DNA of 8,071 nucleotides from CAZXCQ01 sp964639275 (lineage in GTDB: Bacteria > Desulfobacterota > DSM-4660 > Desulfatiglandales > Desulfatiglandaceae), in contig CAZXCQ010000286.1 in assembly GCA_964639275.1 (NCBI GenBank), positions 1 through 8,071 on the forward strand, in the 5' to 3' direction. Position 1 is the first letter of the stretch. Every line of letters starts with the position of its first letter. Positions 1 to 7,185 of the stretch are shown here, one piece after another. The notes beneath the pieces are model-generated. The model saw only the letters and a list, made by a program, of their open reading frames with translations. It searched no databases and was not told where the DNA came from. A program made the position numbers and the translations under genes.

Positions 1-726
1 GATAGCAGCGCAAGATGTCGGCCCGAAGTCAACCGAATCCCGCCAGCGCTTTCCTGTTGCCTTCTCCTGCTCCCTGTTAGCTACGGGAAGGTGCCTGCGT
101 TTCCCGTAGACTGCAATGGCTTTTAGTCTTTTGGATCCCATAACAGTTCCGGTACCACCATGGGACATTGAGTGGTTCTTATCATTTTCAATTAGGGCTC
201 CGGCGCATAGGTTCTCTCCAGCGGGCCCTATGGCAGCCACACTGGCCTTTGGTTCTCCTATCTCTTCTTTAACCAGGTCTTCAGACTCATGAGTGTCCTT
301 ACCCCAGATCTTTGCAGCGTCCCTGATTTCTGCCTTATTCTGATTTATCCAGAGGTATACTGGTTTCTCTGATTTCCCGGTTACGATGATACCATCGAAG
401 CCAGCCCATCTAAGATTAGGCCCAAAGAAACCATGTGTATGAGAACGGCCTGCAGTAAAGCCGGTAGAAGCATTTTTGAACGTAAGTGTCAGGTTATTTG
501 GTGCTGGTGCGTGTGTACCAACAAGTGGACCGGTAATGAAAATCATTGGGTTTTCTGCATCAAGGGCCGAGACTCCCGGTGGACACCTGTGATAGAGCAT
601 CCATAGGCCGAGACCATAGCCGCCAAGGAACTTTCTTATGATCTCCTCCGACGGCAGTTTTTCCTCAGATATCCTGCCAGTGGAGAGGTCTACCTCCAGT
701 ATCTTACCCAGATAGCCACCTAACAT
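1..726 (-). CDS. Aldehyde:ferredoxin oxidoreductase family protein (AOR-1), N-terminal part, runs off the left edge
   Basis: I translated this stretch by hand: it is open for 242 codons with no stop and continues past the left edge. AOR-family enzymes oxidise aldehydes to carboxylic acids (or work on other carbonyl or aromatic-CoA substrates) at a tungsten bis-pterin centre with a [4Fe-4S] cluster, in the cytoplasm. The visible part covers the N-terminal AOR domain: start MLGGYLGKILEVDLSTGRI, FLGGYGLG (33-40), TGPLVGT (65-71), GFFGPNLRWAGFDGIIVTGK (99-118), IGPAGEN (166-172) and GSKRLKAIAV (197-206). The cysteine cluster region (normally near residues 290 and 490-540) is outside the window. 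It resembles AOR-2 at 5170-7185 (compare PVYLWI/EIRDA/WGK), so the two are paralogues. The usual RAGGRGG pterin loop reads HSMSHGG at 185-191, pointing to a distinct subfamily. An AAGGAG site lies 7 bp before the ATG. No ferredoxin gene precedes it, unlike AOR-2. The family is secure; the substrate is unknown. Confidence 0.9.
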   Translation of the reverse strand, partial: MLGGYLGKILEVDLSTGRISEEKLPSEEIIRKFLGGYGLGLWMLYHRCPPGVSALDAENPMIFITGPLVGTHAPAPNNLTLTFKNASTGFTAGRSHTHGFFGPNLRWAGFDGIIVTGKSEKPVYLWINQNKAEIRDAAKIWGKDTHESEDLVKEEIGEPKASVAAIGPAGENLCAGALIENDKNHSMSHGGTGTVMGSKRLKAIAVYGKRRHLPVANREQEKATGKRWRDSVDFGPTSCAAI

Positions 727-821
727 GGTTCGACTCCTTAAATATGATCTTCAGGACCCTTTGTCTAGGCTGGTAGGCTGATAAGGAATTTCTTGATTCT
801 TGTAGGATAGTTGTCTGCAAA

Positions 822-848
822 ATTATTATGTCATTACCAATATGTCAA
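822..848 (-). promoter_or_regulatory. Candidate sigma70-type promoter for AOR-1
   Basis: On the minus strand a perfect TTGACA (848 to 843) is followed after 15 bp by AATAAT (827 to 822), a five-of-six match to TATAAT. TAATTT at 17 bp is a weaker alternative -10. It would give a leader of about 90 nt before the AOR-1 start at 726. It faces away from the acyl-CoA operon, as expected for the divergent layout. The 15-bp spacer is short, so this is a prediction only. Confidence 0.45.
827..847. repeat. TATGTCA direct repeat over the AOR-1 promoter
   Basis: TATGTCA occurs at 827-833 and again at 841-847, in the same orientation and exactly 14 bp apart start to start. The second copy overlaps the AOR-1 -35 box and the first touches the -10 box. 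A regulator bound here would compete with RNA polymerase, so an operator role is possible. Seven-base repeats also arise by chance, and no known regulator site is recognised. Confidence 0.3.
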
Positions 849-1012
849 CACCAAATTTCGGATTGGTCAGAGCGGTCTCGAAAGTCAGGCAAGAGGCGTT
901 TATGTGCAAAACGATGATGGATAACGTTTATAAAAGAGAAAATGAAAAGAGTAGTGAAAAACATGCGCCTGACAAATAAAAATGCTCTTGTAACCGGATG
1001 CAAGATTTTATA

Positions 1013-1039
1013 TTGACACCCAAATGGTATTGCTATAGT
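1013..1039 (+). promoter_or_regulatory. Candidate extended -10 promoter for the acyl-CoA operon
   Basis: A perfect TTGACA (1013-1018) is followed by 15 bp ending in TGC and then TATAGT (1034-1039), a five-of-six -10 box with an extended TGn motif. The extended -10 compensates for the short spacer. Transcription would start near 1046, leaving about 95 nt of leader before the ATG at 1140. The same TTGACAC-N10-TTGCT arrangement precedes the ferredoxin gene at 7765-7793. Confidence 0.55.
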
Positions 1040-1139
1040 TCTCTATCCGGTACGCCCTCAGAAGCTCGGATATCCTTTTCCCACACCACGAAGCATAGGT
1101 TCTCGATAGAAAGGGCCTTATATTCGATCTCAGAAAGAC

Positions 1140-2570
1140 ATGGTTGCTGATTACCTTACTACGATGAATTATGTTTTCTTTCCCCGTTCTATAGCAGTAG
1201 TGGGAGCATCAAGTAATTACGAGAAAGAGATAAGTTCGGGATGGGTTGGAAGACTGGTCCAATTTGGTTACAAAGGTAAAATCTATCCGGTGAATCCTCA
1301 TGCCAGTCAGATTCTTGGCCTGAGGGCATATCCGTCAATTGGAGGGATTCCGGAGCCAATTGATTATGCAATAATCGTCGTACCTCGGAGCCTTGTACCG
1401 GCCTCGTTAGAGGAGTGTGTTTCCAGAGATGTAAAGGTTGTTCATATCTATTCAGCCGGCTTTAGCGAGACCGGTACAGAGGAAGGAAAAGCTCTTCAAG
1501 CTAAGATTGAAAGCATTATCAAAGGAGGTTCCACCAGAGTGATCGGCCCGAACTGCATGGGTGTTTACTCCCCAGCAGGAGGCCTGAGTTTTGACATTCG
1601 GTTTCCGAAAGAAAGAGGCTCAATAACCTTTATCTCTCAAACAGGGGTCGGAGGTCGGCGGCTTATCCACTTAGCCACAGGAAGGGGACTTCGCTTTGAA
1701 CACGCAATAAGCTACGGGAATGCGGTTGATCTTAATATCATAGACTTTCTCGAGTATGAAGTATCCAGTCCAGAAACAAAGCTGATCCTCATCTATCTGG
1801 AAGGATTTACGGAAGGACGTCGTTTTTTCGGTCTCGTGAGAGAGTGTACCCGGACCAAGCCAGTGGTTATTGTCAAGGTTGGATTAAGTGAGAGCGGAGC
1901 TCGTGCCGTAGCGTCTCATACCGCTTCACTAGCCGGTAGCAAGGAGATCTGGAAGGCATTCTTTAAGCAGACTGGTGCAATCCCTGTGCACAGCCTTGAG
2001 GAGGCGGTTGACCAGATGGTTGCATTACAGACCCTTCCGCCCATAAAAGGGAGGAGGGTTGGGCTAGTTGGCCGTGGAGGAGGTATCGGTGTAATAGCTA
2101 CCGAAATTTGTGAAAAGGAAGGTCTCAAAGTCCCTCAATTTGAACGGGCGACTATGAGGCAGCTGGAGAGAATCACTCCTTTTGATGCCGGTTCAGCGAT
2201 AAGTAATCCGGTAGAGATTGGATTAGGTATTGGTGGTGTTTCCAAACACTACGTTGAAGGGCTCCAGATTGTCGCCTCTGATCCACATGTAGACTTCATA
2301 ATCACCTTTTTGAATCCACAAGACTATATCCATTACAGCATCAAGGGATGGGCCGAAGACATTACTATGGCATTGAAGGAAGCCAGAACAAACGTATCTA
2401 AACCTTTTATTGTGGTGTTATTTCAGGGAACGAGTATTGATGTCTTCAAGTCAACCCTGAAGATTCAGCATGCATGCCAGAGGGAAGGCATAGCATGTTT
2501 TGCCAGTATGGACGCAGCCATCAGGGCCGTAAGTAAGCTGATTGCATACTATAACTTTAAAGGGAATTGA
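1140..2570 (+). CDS. ADP-forming acyl-CoA synthetase (acetate--CoA ligase, ADP-forming), alpha subunit
   Basis: ACD-type synthetases reversibly convert an acyl-CoA, phosphate and ADP into the acid, CoA and ATP through a phosphohistidine intermediate. The 476 residues match the usual alpha subunit (about 460) and show its three parts: a Rossmann-type CoA-binding domain with IAVVGAS (18-24) and YPVNP (49-53); a succinyl-CoA-ligase-like domain with GPNCMG (136-141) and SQTGVGG (166-172); and a C-terminal domain from about 305 with GLVGRGGGIGV (308-318). The catalytic histidine is H260 in ASHTASLAGS, and E221 (YLEGF) fits the partner glutamate. No ATP-grasp beta domain is fused or encoded nearby, so ATP formation needs a partner from elsewhere. 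The ATG at 1140 is the first start after an in-frame TAG at 1107, but it has almost no Shine-Dalgarno sequence (CAGAAAGAC). It is the first gene of a three-gene operon. The substrate acid cannot be read from the sequence. Confidence 0.9.
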   Translation: MVADYLTTMNYVFFPRSIAVVGASSNYEKEISSGWVGRLVQFGYKGKIYPVNPHASQILGLRAYPSIGGIPEPIDYAIIVVPRSLVPASLEECVSRDVKVVHIYSAGFSETGTEEGKALQAKIESIIKGGSTRVIGPNCMGVYSPAGGLSFDIRFPKERGSITFISQTGVGGRRLIHLATGRGLRFEHAISYGNAVDLNIIDFLEYEVSSPETKLILIYLEGFTEGRRFFGLVRECTRTKPVVIVKVGLSESGARAVASHTASLAGSKEIWKAFFKQTGAIPVHSLEEAVDQMVALQTLPPIKGRRVGLVGRGGGIGVIATEICEKEGLKVPQFERATMRQLERITPFDAGSAISNPVEIGLGIGGVSKHYVEGLQIVASDPHVDFIITFLNPQDYIHYSIKGWAEDITMALKEARTNVSKPFIVVLFQGTSIDVFKSTLKIQHACQREGIACFASMDAAIRAVSKLIAYYNFKGN

Positions 2571-2680
2571 TTTCTGTTACCCTGATAGAGGGGATCCATT
2601 CGCTAAAAGGGTATAGTCAGAGAAAAGTCCATGATGGAGGAATACTGACGTTTCGAGTATAAGTAAAAGGGGGCTTCTAT

Positions 2681-4009
2681 ATGAGGCAAAAATGGCAAGA
2701 TGAATACAGACGGAAGTTGGCTTCCCCTGAAGACGCGGTGGCAGTGGTAAAGAACGGCGACAGAGTTGGTTTCACCTATGGAAGGCAACCCCGGGCCCTC
2801 GGGTTGGCATTGGCCGCTCGATTTGGGGAGCTTAAGGACGTTACGGTATTTGTCCGCACCCCCGCAATGGATTTTGGGTGGTATGACCCTGGGTGGGAGG
2901 AGAGTTTTAAGATTGAAATAAGCTATGTCTTACCTATCACGCGGAAGATGATGGCTGAAAGACGGTGTGACTTCGTTATAGGGGGACTGTTTGGAATGAC
3001 CCCGAGGCATCCGGCGGTTGGGGAAGTTGATGTCCTTTTCATCGAAGTGTCTCCCCCCGATGAGCACGGCTATTGCAGCTCCGGGACCTCGGTTTGGGGA
3101 AAAAAGAAGGCAATTGAATGCGCCAAAATTGTACTTGCCGAGGTGAACAAGCATCTCATCAGAACGTATGGTGAGAATTACGTTCACGTATCCGAGATAG
3201 ATTATTTCGTTGAACATGTCTCGGGGGGTGCTCGTCCCGGAGGAACGGACTTACTGGGGCGAAAAACCTGGGAGCCTGGAGAGGTGGAAAAGCGCATTGC
3301 CGAACATGTTTCCACGCTTATTAAAGACGGTGATACTCTGCAAATCGGTGTCGGGAGCACCTCTGAGTGGATTGCCTATCTGGGAGCCTTAGATAATAGA
3401 GCAGATCTTGGCTGGCATTCAGAAACCACCCCAAGAGGGATCATCAAATTGGTCAGGGAGGGAGTAATCACCGGAAAACACAAAAATATTAACCGAGGGA
3501 AGGTTATCGCTGTGGCTATAGGCGGCGGCGACAAGGAGGATATGGACTTTGTGAATCAAAATCCGTTATTCGAACTCTATGATGCCGAATATGTGCTCAA
3601 CCCGGCAGTCATCAGCTCAAACGATAACGTTGTTGCAATCAACAGCGCCATTTCCATAGACCTGACAGGGCAGGTCGCTGCAGAGTCCATTGGCGCAGCT
3701 ATGGTGAGTGGACCGGGCGGTCAGCTTGCCTTCGCCACGGGGGCGCAGCTCTCCAAGGGTGGACGATTTATTTCCACTTTGCCCTCAACCGCAAAGGGGA
3801 AGACAATTTCCCGTATCGTGCCTCAATTGGAAAGCGGGACCGTTGTTACCATTCCCCGAACTCTCGCTGATGTTGTTGTGACGGAGTTTGGCATTGCTCA
3901 CCTCTATGGAAAAAGTCATAGGAAACGAGCTCTTGAGCTAATAGCTATTGCTCATCCCGATTTTCGCGAAGCGCTGAATAAGGAAGCTCGAAGACTTTTC
4001 TGGCCTTAA
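2681..4009 (+). CDS. Acetyl-CoA hydrolase/transferase family protein (4-hydroxybutyrate CoA-transferase-like)
   Basis: This is a family I CoA-transferase of the Cat1/4-hydroxybutyrate CoA-transferase type, moving CoA between an acyl-CoA and a free acid through a glutamyl-CoA thioester. Its 442 residues match the family length. The N-terminal half carries the substrate-side fold with VLFIEVSPPDEHGYCSSG (118-135). The C-terminal half carries GVGSTSEWIA (223-232), WHSE (245-248, E248 being the candidate catalytic glutamate where relatives have HTE), LTGQVAAESIG (328-338), SGPGGQLAFATGA (343-355) and IPRTLADVVVTEFGIAHLYGKS (391-412, split by the conserved TE). The ending IAHPDFREAL is typical. 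Some positions are less usual, for example GVGSTSEW where relatives read GIGxxPxA, so the acid may differ from acetate or 4-hydroxybutyrate. AAAAGGGGG lies 7 bp before the ATG. It follows the ACD gene by 110 bp and precedes the dehydratase by 39 bp, giving the operon a second, ATP-independent route for activating acids. Confidence 0.9.
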   Translation: MRQKWQDEYRRKLASPEDAVAVVKNGDRVGFTYGRQPRALGLALAARFGELKDVTVFVRTPAMDFGWYDPGWEESFKIEISYVLPITRKMMAERRCDFVIGGLFGMTPRHPAVGEVDVLFIEVSPPDEHGYCSSGTSVWGKKKAIECAKIVLAEVNKHLIRTYGENYVHVSEIDYFVEHVSGGARPGGTDLLGRKTWEPGEVEKRIAEHVSTLIKDGDTLQIGVGSTSEWIAYLGALDNRADLGWHSETTPRGIIKLVREGVITGKHKNINRGKVIAVAIGGGDKEDMDFVNQNPLFELYDAEYVLNPAVISSNDNVVAINSAISIDLTGQVAAESIGAAMVSGPGGQLAFATGAQLSKGGRFISTLPSTAKGKTISRIVPQLESGTVVTIPRTLADVVVTEFGIAHLYGKSHRKRALELIAIAHPDFREALNKEARRLFWP

Positions 4010-4048
4010 TCGCCGGCCAAAAAACTCACAGCAAGGAGAAGGCAATTT

Positions 4049-5167
4049 ATGCAGGAACAAGATATTGAAATCACAGAAGAGAAGATAGCTGAGCTCAAGA
4101 AAAGACTGGGGGTAGTGTGGCGGCCCCGCCAGCCCTATTTCAATACCGTAGCGACAAAGGATGCTATAAGACATTTTTGTCATGGTATTGGGGATACGAA
4201 TCCGCTTTTCACGGATCAAGAGTACGCACGGAAGACAAAGTACGGACGTTTGGTAGCACCACCTTGCTTTCTATACAGCGTTTATTGGCCTGCCCAGGGT
4301 CGTGGTATGCCTGGCATCCACGCATGGCACTCGGGAGACGACTGGGAATTCTACCATCCAATTCTCGAAGGCGATGAAATCACTTACACAAATACGTTGG
4401 TCGATGTCCAGGAAAAAGAAAGCAAGATGGCGGGAAAAACACTTATTCAATATCACGAAATAAACTATATGAACCAACGCGGAGAGCTTGTCGCAAAATC
4501 TTTGGATTGGTGTGTCCGTGCAGGAAGGCATTCCTCAGCAGAAAAAGGAAAGTATATGCACATTGAACAGACAACCTATACCCGGGAGGAGATGAAACGG
4601 ATTTACAGTGCCTATGAACAAGAGGAGGTCCGCGCCGCCACACCTCGGTACTGGGAAGATGTAGAGCCTGGCGATGAGCTCGGTCCTGTAGTCAAGGGGC
4701 CATTGAGCCTGAGGGACATAATTGCTTGGCTCATGGGGGCCGGAACCCCCTTTATACGGGCTCATGTTTACGCCTATTCATTTTTGAGGCGACATCCAGG
4801 AACAGATATGATGGATTCTGCGAGCGGAAAAATGGACGTGCCTGAGCTTGTCCACATGGAAGAGAGCCGCGCCAGGGAAATTGGGATTCCCGGTGCCTAT
4901 GACTATGGATGTCAACGTATCTCTTGGTTGGGCAATCTGCTCACCAACTGGATGGGAGATGACGGCTTCATCAGGAGATTAAGAGCTGAGTTACGCCGGT
5001 TTAACATGGTCGGCGACACAACGTGGCTGAAGGGAAAGATCAGTACTAAATACGAGAAAGAAGGCCAGAAGCTGGTTGATATTGAATGCTGGGCGGAGAA
5101 CCAAAGGGGCGAAATTAGTATGCCAGGTTTCGCCACGGTCCAGCTCCCTTCCAGAAATCACCTGTGA
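4049..5167 (+). CDS. MaoC/FAS1-like dehydratase family protein, double hotdog (putative enoyl-CoA hydratase)
   Basis: The 372 residues resemble two-domain acyl-CoA dehydratases: an N-terminal FAS1-like dehydratase hotdog (about 25-160) and a C-terminal hotdog-like half (about 195-370). Relatives reversibly hydrate 2-enoyl-CoA or dehydrate 3-hydroxyacyl-CoA. The N-terminal motif is GIGDTNPLFTDQEYA (46-60), matching the hydratase-2 pattern GDxNPxHxD, with D49 and N51 kept but the usual histidine replaced by F54. The second half has IPGAYDYGCQRISWL (280-294), NWMGDDGF (300-307) and GDTTWLKGK (322-330), typical of the second half of this subfamily. There is no signal peptide or membrane segment, so it should act in the cytoplasm. 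AAGGAG and AGAAGG lie 10 and 6 bp before the ATG. As third gene of the operon it probably acts on the CoA ester made or consumed by the transferase or synthetase. Its stop codon lies 2 bp from the convergent AOR-2 stop. The fold is fairly secure, the exact reaction is not. Confidence 0.82.
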   Translation: MQEQDIEITEEKIAELKKRLGVVWRPRQPYFNTVATKDAIRHFCHGIGDTNPLFTDQEYARKTKYGRLVAPPCFLYSVYWPAQGRGMPGIHAWHSGDDWEFYHPILEGDEITYTNTLVDVQEKESKMAGKTLIQYHEINYMNQRGELVAKSLDWCVRAGRHSSAEKGKYMHIEQTTYTREEMKRIYSAYEQEEVRAATPRYWEDVEPGDELGPVVKGPLSLRDIIAWLMGAGTPFIRAHVYAYSFLRRHPGTDMMDSASGKMDVPELVHMEESRAREIGIPGAYDYGCQRISWLGNLLTNWMGDDGFIRRLRAELRRFNMVGDTTWLKGKISTKYEKEGQKLVDIECWAENQRGEISMPGFATVQLPSRNHL

Positions 5168-5187
5168 AATTAAGTGGAGCTGTGACC
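5137..5187. repeat. Inverted repeat enclosing both convergent stop codons
   Basis: GGTC-CAGCTCC (5137-5147) pairs with GGAGCTG-T-GACC (5176-5187), giving 11 bp with one bulged T and a 28-nt loop. The loop contains the TGA of the dehydratase gene (5165-5167) and the TAA of AOR-2 (5170-5172). Both transcripts could form the structure. Neither side has a T-run, so it is not a standard intrinsic terminator. A role in halting, processing or protecting the 3' ends of converging transcripts is speculative. Confidence 0.4.
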
Positions 5188-7185
5188 ACAAGCCAATCCC
5201 TCCTCTTCGGCCAGCACGAGAGCAACATCTTGCAGATCCAGCTTCTCCAATCTCTCCTTTTTCTGTAAAGATGTTTCCTTATCCCATCCTTTATAGTCGT
5301 AGTATTCATCCTTCATGGGCTCGAGGCAATCGGCGAGCTTCATACCCTCGGCAAATCCCTCCAGTATGGGTTCATTCATCCACCGGTAGCATACGGCATC
5401 GTCCTCTCTTCGCAGACCTAGCCTGCTGTTGAAGGCCTTCTGGATATTTGTGACCCTATCCGCTGCGGTTATGAGCTCTTCAGGGGTCAGCGTTATTCCG
5501 GCGATAGCCCGCACGCCTTTGGAAAGTATGTCCAAGGGAATCTCATTCAAGCTGCCATGGCTGCAAAGGAAGTGGCACACTCCGAGGCAATTAGCGATGG
5601 CTATAAAGATCTCGCTGAGAGCATGGCCGGCCCCCTGTAACATATATCTAGCGGCTCCCTCTCCTTTGCTTAATCCTCCCCCTTTTGCGATTAAGCCAAA
5701 GCTGCTTGCGCCATCCGGCTTACCGAGGAATTTTTCCGATACGCCGACACTTATCCCCGTGCCCTTCAAGTGGTGAGCACCAATGGGTGCTACGGCCATG
5801 GCGATGCCAAAGCTGGGGATCCTGGTCGCCCCTTCGTGGGCAGCACCGCCCTTTCCATACATGGCATACCTTAATACGGATACGTTTTTGGCATCCCCTA
5901 CCCTTTGAGCCGCCCTATAAAGCCCGCCTGACACGATGTCACCCAGATCGTTGTTGCGCCTAGCTGCGTATTCTACGATTTTCTCCATAGCCTCGTAGTT
6001 TCCCCACTCAAGAGAAAGGGATTCACCCGTCCACTTCATGGTATCTTCCCGGCTGATGATTCCTCTTTCCCACAATTCCATGAGGAAGGAAAGCGTCATG
6101 CTGATTTCCATGACGTCCAAACCATAGTCATTACACATCCTATTGATGTGGCAAATCTCCGGCAGATCGGAAAGGTCACAGCCGGGGCCAAAGGGATTTA
6201 CTGCCCCAAATTCCGGTTTTGTGCCCCACTCGCCGGCGTGCCTTCTGGCTCCAAGGCTTTCATTTCCCTTGATATGATACCATCCACCACAGGCAAAGCC
6301 GCAACCGGGCGAGCATGCCTTTGACTGCACCCCTATGTTTTTGTTGTACCAGTTGTGGTCAAGTTTATCGATTTTTTTATCCGGGACCATACGGCCTTGA
6401 TGATTTCGGTATGCAAGGAGGCCTAAATAATGCGTATCCCTTATTAGATTCATCGTCCCGGCCCTATGATTATATGCCGAACCCAAGTCTCCGTTTTTAT
6501 ACTTCCGAAACTCTTCAGCCACTTCGAATAAACCATCAGGATCATATATGGACAAACCCTTTGTTCCACGGGCAGCGATGGCTTTCAAGTTCTTAGAACC
6601 GAAAACGCAGCCTGCACCCCCTCTGCCGCCAGCTCTATGACAACTGGCCATGATTGAGGCAAAGCGAACCAGGTTCTCACCAGCCGGACCAATGCACACT
6701 GTTTCAACCCCTTCGCCCAGCTGCGCTTTGAGTAAGGCATCTGTTTCCAAGACACCCTTTCCCCATAAGCTCCGGGCATCTCTGATTTCCACCGAATCAT
6801 CTTTGATCCATATGTAGACCGGGTGTTCCGCCTTGCCGGTTATGACGACATGGTCATATCCGGCCCAGCGAAGTTGGCTGCTAAAGCCGCCGCCAAAGCT
6901 GGTGTCTCCATATATGTTATAGACCGGTGATTTATAGGTAGACTTTGCCTTACTCCCCGCCCCCAAACCGGTCGATGCCAGAGGCCCTACACCCATGATC
7001 AAGACATTATCCGGGCTTAAAGGGTCGATCTTAGGGTCCACTTTCAGAAAATGTTCCCAGAGAAGCCAGGCATTGATTCCTTCACCCCCCAGAAACTTGT
7101 GGTGAAGCTCCACGGGTATAGGCTCTTTGAAAATCTCTTGAGTGCTCAAATCAATCCTGAGAAGATCTCCCAGACCGTCCATCAT
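5170..7185 (-). CDS. Tungsten-containing aldehyde:ferredoxin oxidoreductase (AOR-2), full length
   Basis: A complete 671-residue AOR-family enzyme expected to oxidise an aldehyde to its acid at a tungsten bis-pterin site, passing two electrons through a [4Fe-4S] cluster. The N-terminal domain shows FLGGEGINAW (31-40), GVGPLASTG (65-73), FGGGFSSQLRWAGYDHVVI (97-115), the pterin loop RAGGRGGAG (184-192) and FGSKNLKAIA (195-204). The cluster ligands are probably C291, C295 and C299 (CSPGCGFAC) with C537 (GVCHF). The pterin-side motifs read NDYGLD (352-357) and NCLGVC (532-537). The spacing CX3CX3C and both leading Asn residues differ from the CX2CX3C and DxxGL(C/D) I recall for the Pyrococcus enzyme. 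The C-terminal end (YYDYKGWDKETS, then LEKLDLQDVA) is typical. The gene overlaps the upstream polyferredoxin by ATGA, so translation is coupled. AGGGG precedes the ATG, and a second ATG follows directly. No FAD-subunit gene follows, because the next gene is convergent. The substrate is unknown. Confidence 0.93.
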   Translation of the reverse strand: MMDGLGDLLRIDLSTQEIFKEPIPVELHHKFLGGEGINAWLLWEHFLKVDPKIDPLSPDNVLIMGVGPLASTGLGAGSKAKSTYKSPVYNIYGDTSFGGGFSSQLRWAGYDHVVITGKAEHPVYIWIKDDSVEIRDARSLWGKGVLETDALLKAQLGEGVETVCIGPAGENLVRFASIMASCHRAGGRGGAGCVFGSKNLKAIAARGTKGLSIYDPDGLFEVAEEFRKYKNGDLGSAYNHRAGTMNLIRDTHYLGLLAYRNHQGRMVPDKKIDKLDHNWYNKNIGVQSKACSPGCGFACGGWYHIKGNESLGARRHAGEWGTKPEFGAVNPFGPGCDLSDLPEICHINRMCNDYGLDVMEISMTLSFLMELWERGIISREDTMKWTGESLSLEWGNYEAMEKIVEYAARRNNDLGDIVSGGLYRAAQRVGDAKNVSVLRYAMYGKGGAAHEGATRIPSFGIAMAVAPIGAHHLKGTGISVGVSEKFLGKPDGASSFGLIAKGGGLSKGEGAARYMLQGAGHALSEIFIAIANCLGVCHFLCSHGSLNEIPLDILSKGVRAIAGITLTPEELITAADRVTNIQKAFNSRLGLRREDDAVCYRWMNEPILEGFAEGMKLADCLEPMKDEYYDYKGWDKETSLQKKERLEKLDLQDVALVLAEEEGLACGHSST

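Larger units (their letters stand above)
727..1139. other. Divergent intergenic region between AOR-1 and the acyl-CoA operon
   Basis: This 413-bp gap separates two divergently transcribed units. It holds a minus-strand promoter candidate for AOR-1 (822-848), a plus-strand promoter candidate for the acyl-CoA operon (1013-1039) and a TATGTCA direct repeat overlapping the AOR-1 -35 box. The segment from about 850 to 1010 is AT-rich in its second half and holds no convincing gene. The only small reading frame with a passable ribosome site is 25 codons (902-979, plus), which I do not accept as a gene. The leader from about 1045 to 1139 has a weak 6-bp inverted repeat (TATCCG 1044-1049, CGGATA 1067-1072). 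I recognise no riboswitch. Confidence 0.6.

Noticed and set aside
884..973. GTCAGGC (884-890) and GCCTGAC (967-973) inverted repeat
   Set aside because: Seven-bp arms 76 bp apart are expected by chance in a region this size and do not fit a promoter-linked operator.
902..979. 25-codon plus-strand frame with GAGG 5 bp before its ATG
   Set aside because: The peptide is very short and rich in Lys and Glu from AT-rich sequence, it lies upstream of the acyl-CoA operon promoter, and nothing else supports it.
1044..1072. TATCCG/CGGATA possible leader hairpin before the ACD gene
   Set aside because: Only six pairs with a 17-nt loop and no clean T-run; too weak to call an attenuator.
2578..2613. TACCCT/AGGGTA inverted repeat between the ACD and CoA-transferase genes
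   Set aside because: Six pairs with a 24-nt loop and no T-run; not convincing as a terminator, and no good promoter follows in the 110-bp gap.
5076..5432. 118-codon plus-strand frame across the convergent junction
   Set aside because: It overlaps the dehydratase gene in another frame and AOR-2 in antisense, both with clear family motifs; its composition shows no domain.
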